Part shown: positions 1 to 8,679 of the stretch, one piece after another | Layout: every line of letters starts with the position of its first letter | How positions within the stretch are numbered: position 1 is the stretch's first letter | Origin: Tetraselmis striata | Lineage: Eukaryota; Chlorophyta; Chlorodendrophyceae; Chlorodendrales; Chlorodendraceae | Assembly: GCA_006384855.1 (NCBI GenBank) | Contig: VCJN01000184.1 | Location: 124,001 to 188,000, forward strand | Length of the DNA: 64,000 nucleotides | Direction of reading: 5' to 3' | Notes under the pieces: generated by a model | Told to the model about the DNA's origin: nothing | Databases searched by the model: none | What the model saw: the letters and a program-made list of their open reading frames with translations, nothing else | Program-made: the position numbers and the translations under genes

Positions 1-240
1 GGCATCTGGGGCACGATGATCGTGCCGCTGTCGAACTCCGACGCCAGCTTCTACGTGCAGGGCGTGGGCGTGGTTGCCTTCGGTGTCTTCACCTTCGGCG
101 TCAGCCTCGTCGTCTGGCTGATCCTCAAGTCCACCATTGGCATCCGCGTGACCGCGGAAGAAGAGGCCCTCGGCCTCGACAAGACGGAAGTCGGCGTCGA
201 AGCCTATCCGGAGTTTGGTCAGGGCAGCCAGCGCGTCTGA
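1..240 (+). CDS. amtB: Ammonium transporter AmtB, C-terminal end (partial)
   Basis: The reading frame is open from the first base of the window and ends at a TGA, giving the last 79 residues of an inner-membrane ammonium channel of the Amt/MEP/Rh family. The piece holds the final transmembrane helix (a hydrophobic run rich in V, F and G) followed by a cytoplasmic tail with an acidic stretch and the typical Y-P-E-F-G ending found in bacterial Amt proteins. The tail is the part that contacts the PII protein GlnK in this family. A strong terminator follows. The 5' part lies outside the window. The family call is confident; the symbol is by family. Confidence 0.85.
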   Translation, partial: GIWGTMIVPLSNSDASFYVQGVGVVAFGVFTFGVSLVVWLILKSTIGIRVTAEEEALGLDKTEVGVEAYPEFGQGSQRV

Positions 241-291
241 CGTGACCGACGATCTCCCGTGACGGCCGGTCCCGTGACCGGTCGCACCTTG

Positions 292-320
292 AACCCGGGG
301 CCCAGGCCCCGGGTTTTTTT
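292..320 (+). terminator. Rho-independent terminator after amtB
   Basis: An inverted repeat (ACCCGGGG pairing with CCCCGGGT, extendable to 10 bp with a tiny loop) is followed by seven T residues. It lies 50 bases after the amtB stop. Confidence 0.85.
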
Positions 321-480
321 ATCTCCCGAACGCGCGGGAGCGGGCCTTGCGGCCGGCCGGGGAAGGCAGCATCATCGCGCCGTGTCGGGGCGGGCGCGAA
401 TCGACATGCGCAAGACGGTCTTGCGACCGCTCCAACGGCAATGTCCAACTCGTCCACAGCTACCCGAAAGGATACCGGCC

Positions 481-909
481 ATGCCGTTCATCGTGTCGAT
501 CCCGCTGACCCTCGCCCCGCTGCTGGTCTACAACCTGCTGGCGTTCTCGCTTCTGGGAGACGTCGGCGGGGACCCGTGGCTCGGCCCGGTGCTCACCGTC
601 GAACTCGTCTCCGGCGCCCGCTTCACACTGGTCATCGGCGACCTGATGATCCTGTCGGGCCTCGTCCTGCTCTTCGTCGAACTGCTGAAGGCGACCCGCA
701 CGGGCGTCGTCGCCCTGACCGACCACATCCTGTCGACGCTGGTCTTCGTCGCCTATCTGGTCGAGTTCCTCACCGTGCGCGAGGCCGCGACCTCGGTGTT
801 CTTCATCCTGATCTGCATCTCGTTTGTGGACGTGATCGCCGGCTTCAGCATCACCATCACCGGTGCACGGCGCGATTTCGGCGTCTCGCGGGGGGACGAC
901 TTCCACTGA
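481..909 (+). CDS. Small integral membrane protein of unknown function
   Basis: This 142-residue protein has about four hydrophobic segments (residues roughly 3-22, 45-63, 77-97 and 104-124) and a short polar C-terminus, so it should sit in the inner membrane. The frame is open further upstream, but the ATG at 481 follows an AAAGGA-type ribosome site and starts directly with a hydrophobic helix. I see no catalytic motif and do not recognise a named family. It stands alone between the amtB terminator and the sigma-54 promoter at 1017, so its job cannot be read from its context. Confidence 0.7.
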   Translation: MPFIVSIPLTLAPLLVYNLLAFSLLGDVGGDPWLGPVLTVELVSGARFTLVIGDLMILSGLVLLFVELLKATRTGVVALTDHILSTLVFVAYLVEFLTVREAATSVFFILICISFVDVIAGFSITITGARRDFGVSRGDDFH

Positions 910-1016
910 AGCGCCCACGCTCCTGACGAATCACCACGGCAAGAACGGCGGAAATCCGGGGAAAACCGGAGGATCAGCCGCGCCTGTCGCGAAATAGTTA
1001 ACAAGAGGTTATCGCC

Positions 1017-1032
1017 TGGCACGGCATTTGCG
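1017..1032 (+). promoter_or_regulatory. Sigma-54 (RpoN) promoter, -24/-12 type
   Basis: The bases TGGCACGGCATTTGCG match the sigma-54 consensus TGGCAC-N5-TTGC. The invariant GG (1018-1019) and GC (1030-1031) are exactly 10 bases apart. It faces the gene at 1089, with a predicted start near 1043 and a 5' leader of about 45 bases. RpoN control would fit the nearby ammonium transporter. Confidence 0.75.
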
Positions 1033-1088
1033 CTAAATTACCCGGTAACAACGCCAATGTCTCAAATTGGCACGCCCGGGAGGCGAGA

Positions 1089-1424
1089 ATGCGGATCGAG
1101 CCCAAAACCCGTGTCACCGCGGGACCGACGACAGGACGGACGTCCTCCGCCCGCGCCGGAGCGACAGCCGAGGCACGCGCAGTGTCCGGCACCGGCAGCC
1201 TTGTCGCCATCGAACCGGTCGTGGAGACCCGCGAGACCGGCTATTCCCGGCTTCACCGCACCAATGCGGCCTTTCTCGCCCAGCTTATCGCGACGCGGGA
1301 CAACATGCCGCAAACCCGCGCGCGCCGCCGCGCCGCCCCGGCGCAGGCAATCGACGCCTATCGCACCACCGAGCGCCAGCCGCGTCACATGGAAGCCGGC
1401 CGGGTGCTGGCCGTCAGCCGCTGA
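1089..1424 (+). CDS. Small basic protein of unknown function
   Basis: The 111-residue product is rich in Ala, Arg and Thr, has no signal peptide and no membrane segment, and carries a central stretch (about residues 55-90) with an A-A-F-L-A-Q-L-I-A-T core and a Q-T-R-A-R-R-R-A motif. The length and core resemble small hypothetical proteins I associate with Rhizobiales, but I cannot assign a function. A good ribosome site (GGGAGGCGAG) precedes the ATG. The sigma-54 promoter at 1017 is its only visible promoter, which suggests nitrogen- or activator-dependent expression. The next clear terminator on this strand is at 1666. Confidence 0.65.
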   Translation: MRIEPKTRVTAGPTTGRTSSARAGATAEARAVSGTGSLVAIEPVVETRETGYSRLHRTNAAFLAQLIATRDNMPQTRARRRAAPAQAIDAYRTTERQPRHMEAGRVLAVSR

Positions 1425-1584
1425 GGCCTCTCGTCACCGCATGAGCGCCCGGCGCGCCTTCACCGGTGCGCCTGAAGATGATGATTTATTCGCCAAATTC
1501 ACCATCCCGAACGTAGCGTGAGCCGCGAACCGAGATCGGCGAGGCCCGGCCTCGCGGCGGGCATGCAATTAAAAAGGATGAGTT

Positions 1585-1631
1585 TTTGGCTCTCCGATAC
1601 CGGGTCGCGCTTTCGCTTGCCCGGTATGACG
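1585..1631 (+). repeat. Dispersed palindromic intergenic repeat, copy A
   Basis: This 47-bp unit has internal arms ATACCGGG and CCCGGTAT able to form a hairpin. It matches the reverse complement of 7309-7355 at 44 of 47 positions. A diverged third copy lies at 7395-7435. It resembles REP-type mobile intergenic units. No transposase is present in the window. Confidence 0.75.
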
Positions 1632-1665
1632 CGGAAGAGCATTCGCGCCCTTCGTCATCAGTCTG

Positions 1666-1694
1666 AGGCGGCGGGAGCCCCGCCGCCTTTTTTT
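1666..1694 (+). terminator. Rho-independent terminator
   Basis: A 9-10 bp GC stem (AGGCGGCGGG with CCCGCCGCCT) with a 3-base loop is followed by seven T residues. It points rightwards, so it ends the transcript carrying the 1089 gene and shields the convergent ggt gene. Confidence 0.85.
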
Positions 1695-1720
1695 GCATTC
1701 ACCCTTCGCCGGCTGGCGTT

Positions 1721-3313
1721 TCAATAGCCGGCGGCCATCCCGTCCTTGCGCGGATCGGACCCGCCGACCAGCGTTCCGTTCTCGCGGTCGATCAGGATCG
1801 CCTGCGCGCCACCGATCGGACCCGGCGCCTCGACGATCTCATGCCCCAGCCCGCGCAGCACGGACAGCGTCTCGGCCGGAACGCTGCGCTCCGCCTGCAG
1901 CACGTGCGTCGTCTCGTCGAAGAACATCCGCGGAGCGTCGATCGCCTCCTGCGGATCCATGCCGAAGTCGACCATATTGGTCAGCACATGCGCGTGACCG
2001 CAGGGCTGGTAGCCCCCGCCCATCACGCCAAACGACAGATGCGGCTTGCCGTCCTTGAACGCCATCGCCGGAATGATCGTATGCAGCGGCCGCTTGCCGC
2101 CGTCGATGCAGTTGGGATGCCCCGGCTCGAGCCGGAAGCAGGCGCCGCGGTTCTGCAGCAATACGCCGCTCTTCGGCGCGCAGATCCCGGAGCCGAAGTC
2201 CTTGTAGACCGAGTTGATCAGCGACACGGCCATGCCGGCATCGTCGACGACCGACAGATAGATCGTGTCCGACGACGGCCCGAGCAGCGCCGGCGGAATT
2301 TCCGGTATGCGCGAGGACGGCGTGATCCGCGCCGCCAGCTTGTCGAGATAGGCGGGCGTCAGGAAGGCCTCCGGTCCGTAGTCCATATGGTCCGGATCGG
2401 CGAGGAAGAGATCGCGCACGGAATAGGCAAGACGTCCGGCCTCCATCTCCAGATGGAAGCGTTCCGGCCCGGACGGGTCGAGGCCGGCGAGGTCGAAGCG
2501 CTCCAGGATGCCGAGCATCACCAGCGCGATGAAACCCTGGCCGTTGGGCGGCAGCTCGGCGACGTCGATGCCGCGGTAGTTGCGCACCACCGGCTCCATG
2601 TCGAGCGTCTCCATGCCCGCCATGTCATCCATCGTCATCAGGCCGCCCTTGGCGGCCAGCGTGTCGACGATGTCCTGCGCCACCTCGCCCTCGTAGAACG
2701 CCTTGGCGCCAGTGTCGGCAATCGCCTGCAGGGTGCGGGCCAACGCCCGGTGACGCATCACCTGGCCGACGCGGGGAATGGCGCCGTCGATCAGATACTC
2801 GTTTGCCGAGCCCGGATCGGCGGAGAGTTTTTCCAGATTGCGCGACCAGTCGTAGGCAACGCGGGGGGTGACGGGATAGCCGTCGCGCGCGCAGGCGATC
2901 GCCCGCGTCAGCACGTCGCCAAGACTGCGGGTTCCATGGCGCGCCAGCAGCACCTCCCAGGCCCGCACCGCGCCCGGCACCGTCACCGCATGCGGCCCGT
3001 TGAAATCGATCTGCGTGACGCCGAGCTCGGCGAGCTTTTCCGGCGTCGCCGCCGCCGGCGCCGGGCCGGAGCCATTCAGCCCGTGCAGGCTGCCGTCCGG
3101 ACCCGCGACAATCGCGAAACAGTCCCCGCCGATGCCTGTCATCTGCGGCTCGACAACCGCCTGCACCGCCGCGGCCGCGACCGCGGCATCCACCGCATTG
3201 CCGCCCGCCTGCAGCATCTCGATGGCAGCCGATGTCGACAACGGATGCGACGTGGCCGCCATCGCCGTCGTGGCATAGGTCGCGGATCGGCCGGGGAATT
3301 GGAAGTCGCGCAT
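1721..3313 (-). CDS. ggt: Gamma-glutamyltransferase (Ntn hydrolase)
   Basis: This 530-residue enzyme hydrolyses or transfers the gamma-glutamyl group of glutathione and similar compounds. The N-terminal region shows the family signature of a G-G-N-A-V-D-A-A-V-A helix (about residues 38-47) and an M-T-G-I-G-G-D loop. The likely autoprocessing and nucleophile threonine lies in D-T-I-Y-L-S-V-V-D near residue 349, with the small-subunit motif M-G-G-G-Y-Q-P further on. No clear export signal is seen, so it may be a cytoplasmic GGT-like member. The start at 3313 was chosen because an AAGAGG box lies nine bases upstream; a longer open frame upstream lacks support. GloB and ChaC, also glutathione enzymes, are in the window but not adjacent. 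Confidence 0.9.
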   Translation of the reverse strand: MRDFQFPGRSATYATTAMAATSHPLSTSAAIEMLQAGGNAVDAAVAAAAVQAVVEPQMTGIGGDCFAIVAGPDGSLHGLNGSGPAPAAATPEKLAELGVTQIDFNGPHAVTVPGAVRAWEVLLARHGTRSLGDVLTRAIACARDGYPVTPRVAYDWSRNLEKLSADPGSANEYLIDGAIPRVGQVMRHRALARTLQAIADTGAKAFYEGEVAQDIVDTLAAKGGLMTMDDMAGMETLDMEPVVRNYRGIDVAELPPNGQGFIALVMLGILERFDLAGLDPSGPERFHLEMEAGRLAYSVRDLFLADPDHMDYGPEAFLTPAYLDKLAARITPSSRIPEIPPALLGPSSDTIYLSVVDDAGMAVSLINSVYKDFGSGICAPKSGVLLQNRGACFRLEPGHPNCIDGGKRPLHTIIPAMAFKDGKPHLSFGVMGGGYQPCGHAHVLTNMVDFGMDPQEAIDAPRMFFDETTHVLQAERSVPAETLSVLRGLGHEIVEAPGPIGGAQAILIDRENGTLVGGSDPRKDGMAAGY

Positions 3314-3610
3314 GGATTGCATCCTCTTGTTGCCTGGGCACCGGGTGCTTGTGCCGCGTTGCTGTGGTCGGTGGCGCGTCGCCCGCCGCCGGGATCGGGC
3401 GCCGACCGGGCGGGACCGCGGGCCAATGATCGCGACCACCACCGCAGGGCACGCCTGTGAAAGCCGCTATTCGATGACACCCCGGGCCGCGCCCGTTATT
3501 GTTTCTCTCCTGGAGCGGGTCCTTGTCGTTTTTCTCCATTGGAACACAACAGAGACCCTGATAGCCGTTTCCGGGACCCTACACCGATGTCATTGCGGAG
3601 ATTTTTGCAA

Positions 3611-4045
3611 ATGAGCAAACTCACTCTTTCCGTATCGGAAAAAATTATCAAGGCGGCTTTTGACAAGGGCGCGGAGCTAGGCCTGAAACCCCTGACCGTC
3701 GCCGTCCTCGACGCCGGCGGCCATCTCGTCGCGCTGATGCGCCAGGACGGCTCGTCGATCATGCGGCCGCAGATCGCAACCGGCAAAGCCTATGGCGCGG
3801 TGGCCGTCGGCGCCGGATCGCGCTGGCTGGACGCCAACGCCCAGACCCGCCCGCATTTCGTGCAAGCCCTCAACGGCGCGGCCGGCGGCGGCATCGTCCC
3901 GGTGCCGGGCGGCGTGCTGATCCGTGACGGGGAAGGCGGCGAGATCCTGGGCGCCGTCGGCATCACCGGCGACACCTCCGACAATGACGAAGCCTGCGCC
4001 ATTGCCGGCATCCAGGCCGCCGGCCTTCAGGCGGACGGCGGCTGA
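3611..4045 (+). CDS. GlcG/HbpS-type haem-binding-like protein (DUF336)
   Basis: The 144-residue product matches the GlcG/HbpS family (PF03928): a helix followed by T-V-A-V-L-D-A-G-G-H-L-V, then a G-K-A-Y segment and a C-terminal G-A-V-G-I-T-G-D-T-S-D-N-D-E motif. Members bind haem or small ligands or accompany glycolate-type oxidation genes; no such genes are adjacent here, so its role is open. The start at 3611 was chosen from homology; a GGAG lies about 11 bases upstream. It is divergent from ggt, and the 297-base gap between them should hold both promoters, although I see no clear consensus there. Confidence 0.8.
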   Translation: MSKLTLSVSEKIIKAAFDKGAELGLKPLTVAVLDAGGHLVALMRQDGSSIMRPQIATGKAYGAVAVGAGSRWLDANAQTRPHFVQALNGAAGGGIVPVPGGVLIRDGEGGEILGAVGITGDTSDNDEACAIAGIQAAGLQADGG

Positions 4046-4055
4046 AGGCGGCCAA

Positions 4056-4079
4056 CAGGCCGTCCGCACGGGCGGCCTG
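4056..4079. terminator. Hairpin between two convergent genes
   Basis: A 10-bp stem (CAGGCCGTCC with GGGCGGCCTG, one G-T pair, 4-base loop) sits between the ends of the GlcG-like gene and phaR. There is no T tract on either strand, so it is a weak or factor-assisted terminator. Confidence 0.4.
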
Positions 4080-4082
4080 TCG

Positions 4083-4685
4083 CTATTCCTTGTCGCCGCC
4101 GGCCAGGGCGTCGATCTTCTTCTGCATGGCGTCGAGCTGCTTCTTCAGCGCATCGAAGTCCTCGACATTGCGGGTGCGCGCAGCACCTTCCCCGGCTTCG
4201 GCGGCGTGTCCCGCGCCGGCCTCGCCGTCCCTTTCCTGGCCAAAGGGCAGGAACATCTTCATCGCCCGGTCGAAAACCTCGGCATTGCGCTTGACCTGAT
4301 CCTCGATCGCGTCGAAGGCAGTGGCGCCGAAGGCGCTCGACATCTGCTCGCGCAGCCGGTCCTGCTCCTTGGTCAGCGACGTCATGGAAAAGTCGAGATA
4401 GCTCGGAACCACATTCTGCATGCTGTCGCCGTAGAAGCGGATCAACTGCCGCAGGAAGGTGATCGGCAGCAGGTTCTGCCCCTTGTTCTCCTGCTCGAAA
4501 ATGATCTGCGTGAGCACGGAACGGGTGATGTCGTCACCGGATTTCGCGTCATAGACGACAAAATCCTCTTCATCCTTCACCATGATCGCCAGGTCTTCGA
4601 GCGTGACATAGGTGCTCGTCCCCGTATTGTAGAGACGGCGGTTGGCGTATTTCTTGATGATCGTCGGGTCGCTCGTCTTGGCCAT
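4083..4685 (-). CDS. phaR: Polyhydroxyalkanoate synthesis repressor PhaR
   Basis: This 200-residue regulator represses phasin and PHA genes and can bind PHA granules. The N-terminal PHB/PHA accumulation regulator DNA-binding domain is clear (I-I-K-K-Y-A-N-R-R-L-Y-N-T at residues 8-20, then S-T-Y-V-T-L-E-D-L). A second domain around residues 65-125 has the L-P-I-T-F-L-R-Q-L-I-R-F-Y-G motif. The C-terminus is a charged, probably coiled tail (D-A-L-K-K-Q-L-D-A-M-Q-K-K). The start at 4685 matches the usual short N-terminus of the family. It is divergent from phaA, the standard arrangement of this locus in alphaproteobacteria. Confidence 0.93.
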   Translation of the reverse strand: MAKTSDPTIIKKYANRRLYNTGTSTYVTLEDLAIMVKDEEDFVVYDAKSGDDITRSVLTQIIFEQENKGQNLLPITFLRQLIRFYGDSMQNVVPSYLDFSMTSLTKEQDRLREQMSSAFGATAFDAIEDQVKRNAEVFDRAMKMFLPFGQERDGEAGAGHAAEAGEGAARTRNVEDFDALKKQLDAMQKKIDALAGGDKE

Positions 4686-5064
4686 GTCGTGTATCGGATC
4701 CCGGCTTCGGGCGTCGCCTCTTTGCGGACGACCGGTCTCGCAAGACCGGATCGGAAAAGGACAACGCGGCATTCCTCCCGGCTCCACGCAGCCGGACCGG
4801 CTGCATGCGCCACTCGTTCGTTTCCATCACGATAAGCCAATCTCCCCCACCGGCACCACCGTTTTGTCGACCGGACCGCAAAACGCCGGATTGCGCCGCC
4901 CACCCGACGAAAGCACAAGCCGGTTCGGCGCCAAAACGGCCTCGCATACGCGGAGTGCCGGTTGACTATGGCAGGTCGACCGTCTCTAGTTTGGCGAACG
5001 CGCGTGCAGAACCAAAGAGGGGCCAGCGCGCACCCCGGGAGGTCCGGAGTTTCGGAGAACACAT
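4686..5064. promoter_or_regulatory. 379-base divergent region between phaR and phaA
   Basis: No gene is visible here. The region must hold the promoters of phaR (leftward) and phaA (rightward). A TTGACT at 4962 could be a -35 element for phaA, but a matching -10 is weak. I could not pick out a convincing PhaR operator. A GGAG box lies a few bases before the phaA start. Confidence 0.4.
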
Positions 5065-6325
<1,261 letters not shown>

Positions 6326-6490
6326 TGATTTCAGTTACAAATTACAATCGCGCGCCGCGGCGGACGGAATGATCGCCAAAAGCGTCGGTTGACACGGATC
6401 AAGGCGGGCACAGCAAGGCATCGCCATCAAACCGGCGACGGGAAAAAAATCGTTTCCGGGTATTTCGAACCGCCAAAGGGGAGGATGTTC

Positions 6491-7218
6491 ATGAGCAATG
6501 TGGCAATCGTGACTGGGGGAACGCGAGGCATTGGCGCCGCGATCTCGAAGGGACTGAAGGACGCCGGCTACACCGTGGCCGCGACCTATGCCGGCAACAC
6601 CGAGAAGGCGGAAGCCTTCAAGGCCGAGACCGGCATTCACGTCTACAAGTGGGACGTCGCCGATCCGCAGGCCTGCCATGACGTGTCGCCCAGGTGGTCT
6701 CGGACCTCGGCGCGGTGGAAGTGCTCGTCAACAACGCCGGCATCACCCGCGATGGCTGGTTCCACAAGATGGACTACGACCAGTGGTCCTCGGTGATCCG
6801 CACCAACCTGGATTCCATGTTCACCATGACCCGGCCGGTCATCGACGGCATGCGGGAGCGCGGCCATGGCCGCATCATCAACATCTCCTCGATCAACGGC
6901 CAGAAGGGCCAGCTCGGGCAGACGAACTATTCCGCCGCCAAGGCCGGCGTGATCGGCTTCACCAAGGCGCTGGCCGCGGAAACCGCCCGCAAGGGCATCA
7001 CGGTCAATGCGATCTGCCCGGGCTACATCGACACCGACATGGTCGCAGCCGTGCCTGAGAAGGTGCTGGAAGGCATCATCGGCAACATCCCGGTCGGCCG
7101 CCTCGGCAAGGCGGAGGAGATCGCCGGCGCCGTCGTCTATCTCGCCTCGACGCAGGCAGCCTTCATGACCGGAGCCGTCATCTCGATGAACGGCGGCCAG
7201 TATTTCGCCAACGGCTGA
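6491..7218 (+). CDS. phaB: Acetoacetyl-CoA reductase PhaB, one frameshift
   Basis: This NADPH-dependent short-chain reductase makes (R)-3-hydroxybutyryl-CoA for PHB. The N-terminus has the T-G-G-T-R-G-I-G nucleotide site. After a one-base loss near 6681, the next frame continues with N-N-A-G-I-T-R-D-G, the Y-S-A-A-K catalytic pair and the ending G-G-Q-Y-F. The restored length is 242 residues, normal for PhaB. The start at 6491 is preceded by AAAGGGGAGG six bases upstream. A near-perfect -35 (TTGACA) lies at 6389 in the phaA-phaB gap, but no good -10 follows. Another ATG in frame two codons earlier is less well spaced. Confidence 0.9.
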
Positions 7219-7251
7219 GGGCCATCGGCAACACGGCTTGAAACGCAAAGA

Positions 7252-7277
7252 GGGCTTCCGGAGCGATCCGGAAGCCC
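7252..7277 (+). terminator. phaB: Hairpin after phaB
   Basis: A perfect 11-bp stem (GGGCTTCCGGA with TCCGGAAGCCC, loop GCGA) lies 34 bases after the phaB stop. It lacks a T tract but is likely a transcript end or a 3' stabiliser. Confidence 0.55.
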
Positions 7278-7308
7278 CAGGATGCTGACAGAGTTTGAGG
7301 TCTCCTGG

Positions 7309-7355
7309 CGTCATGCCGGGCAAGCGTCAGCGCGACCCGGTATCGGAGAGCCAAA
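7309..7355 (-). repeat. Dispersed palindromic intergenic repeat, copy B
   Basis: Read on the minus strand, it matches copy A (1585-1631) at 44 of 47 positions. One arm change leaves a single mismatch in its hairpin stem. Confidence 0.75.
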
Positions 7356-7394
7356 GGTCTGTTTTTCTGGTCACGAGAAACCGTCAGGCAGTGC

Positions 7395-7435
7395 CTCTCC
7401 GATCCCGGCTCTCATTGCATTCGGCCGGGATGACG
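7395..7435 (+). repeat. Dispersed palindromic intergenic repeat, diverged copy C
   Basis: It shares the ends CTCTCCGAT and ATGACG with copy A. Its stem arms are ATCCCGGC and GCCGGGAT, which differ from copy A in both arms but stay complementary. It lies 39 bases from copy B, in inverted orientation. Confidence 0.6.
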
Positions 7436-7544
7436 GGACTTCAGAATTCAACGTCACGCTTGGGCCTCCGGGATTGTCCCTGAGGCCATTTTCTGTTCTG
7501 GGCCAGCATGCGCTTCAGGGTCGCCCGAGGCGACTGGACAACGC

Positions 7545-7571
7545 AAAAAAGCCGGCGCGAAAACGCCGGCT
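7545..7571 (-). terminator. rpmF: Rho-independent terminator of rpmF
   Basis: Read on the minus strand, an 8-bp stem (AGCCGGCG with CGCCGGCT, 6-base loop) is followed by a run of six T residues. Confidence 0.88.
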
Positions 7572-7600
7572 CTTTAACGCGTCAAAGCGGTCCGCTTCGA

Positions 7601-7786
7601 TCAGGCGTCGTTCTTCGGCGCCAGGATCTGACGTCCCCGGTACATGCCGGTCTTGAGATCGACGTGATGCGGGCGGCGCAATTCGCCCGAATCCTTGTCC
7701 TCGACATAGGTCGGCTGCGCCAGGGCGTCCGCGGAGCGCCGTGCGCCGCGCTTCATGCGCGATGTTTTTCTCTTCGGAACGGCCAT
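7601..7786 (-). CDS. rpmF: 50S ribosomal protein bL32
   Basis: The 61-residue basic protein begins [14 protein letters not shown], the conserved start of bL32, a structural protein of the large ribosomal subunit. The alphaproteobacterial type lacks the zinc-binding cysteines seen in some other bL32 proteins, and none is present here. It is transcribed alone, with its own terminator, after mtgA on the same strand. A plausible promoter lies about 90-120 bases upstream. Confidence 0.95.
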   Translation of the reverse strand: MAVPKRKTSRMKRGARRSADALAQPTYVEDKDSGELRRPHHVDLKTGMYRGRQILAPKNDA

Positions 7787-7874
7787 TCTTGTTCTCTCCG
7801 TCGTGGCAATATCCAGCGAACCCGGACCGGGTCAGCCCGGGGCGTGGGTCCACACGGTGTGCAGGAATGGCGGG

Positions 7875-7903
7875 CTTATACAGAACCTTTGGCCGCTTTG
7901 CCA
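7875..7903 (-). promoter_or_regulatory. rpmF: Possible sigma-70 promoter of rpmF
   Basis: On the minus strand TGGCAA and TATAAG are 17 bases apart, about 90 bases before the rpmF ATG. The -10 is good and the -35 is poor. Confidence 0.3.
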
Positions 7904-7947
7904 GCCCGAAACGGGAATTTTTTGACGAATTCGCATCCTCACGGCGC

Positions 7948-8679
7948 TCAAAATCCGGGCAGGCAGCCGAGATGCGGGCCGATATCGGCGGCCCGCGCCC
8001 GGTTCACCCGCGCCAGGCGCGCGTGTCCGGGACCGGGGCTCGCCGGATTGCGGGCAAGCGGCGCCGGCAAGGCCGTCGCAAGCCGGGACGCTTCCCGGCG
8101 CCCGAGCGCAAGCGCCGTCTTGCCGAACCAGGCCTGGGCGGCGGCCTCCGCGCCGAAGATCCCCTCACCCCATTCCGCGACATTGAGATAGATTTCGAGT
8201 ATCCGCTTCTTGCTCAGCATCGCGTCGATGAGCAGCGCGAGCGGCAACTCCAGCGCCTTGCGCACATAGCTGCGGTCGGTCCACAGGAACAGGTTCTTGG
8301 CGACCTGCATCGTGATCGTCGAGGCGCCGCGCACGTCCTCGCCCTCGCCGAGCGCCTCGATCTGGCTGCCGAGCGCCTCCCAGTCGATGCCGTCGTGTTC
8401 GCAGAACTTCGCATCCTCCGAGGCGACGACGGAGCGGATCAGATGCGGCGAGATCGCCTCCAGCGGCACATAGCTGCGCTCGACCCACAGGAACCGCACG
8501 TAGCGATCAAGCATCAAGGTGCTCACCGGCGGCACCACCGCATAGATGACGATCAGCACCGGCGGCAGCAGGAGCACGACGGCAAGTCCCCAGAGCAGCC
8601 AGCGCCGGATCCGGCGCCAGAGCGAGCGCCGCTTGCCGCGCGCCGCGTCGCCACCCCCGGACCCGCGATCCCGCGTCAT
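7948..8679 (-). CDS. mtgA: Monofunctional biosynthetic peptidoglycan transglycosylase
   Basis: This 243-residue enzyme polymerises lipid II into glycan strands in the periplasm. It has a basic N-terminus, one membrane anchor at about residues 25-48 and a GT51 domain. The catalytic glutamate lies in V-V-A-S-E-D-A-K-F (about residue 88), followed by G-A-S-T-I-T-M-Q-V-A-K-N-L-F and the R-K-A-L-E motif near residue 141. Its ATG overlaps the stop of oxyR (ATGA), so the two are probably co-translated, an unusual pairing of a stress regulator and a cell-wall enzyme. Confidence 0.92.
   Translation of the reverse strand: MTRDRGSGGGDAARGKRRSLWRRIRRWLLWGLAVVLLLPPVLIVIYAVVPPVSTLMLDRYVRFLWVERSYVPLEAISPHLIRSVVASEDAKFCEHDGIDWEALGSQIEALGEGEDVRGASTITMQVAKNLFLWTDRSYVRKALELPLALLIDAMLSKKRILEIYLNVAEWGEGIFGAEAAAQAWFGKTALALGRREASRLATALPAPLARNPASPGPGHARLARVNRARAADIGPHLGCLPGF

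Larger units (their letters stand above)
7219..7600. other. Non-coding region between phaB and rpmF
   Basis: This 382-base gap holds no credible gene. It contains the hairpin after phaB (7252), two inverted copies of the dispersed palindromic repeat (7309 and 7395) and the rpmF terminator (7545). Confidence 0.6.

Noticed and set aside
1841-3460. A 539-codon open frame opposite ggt
   Set aside because: Antisense shadow. No family features, whereas ggt is intact in the other strand.
4686-5064. PhaR operator between phaR and phaA
   Set aside because: Several TGC/GCA pairs occur, but none stands out from the GC-rich background.
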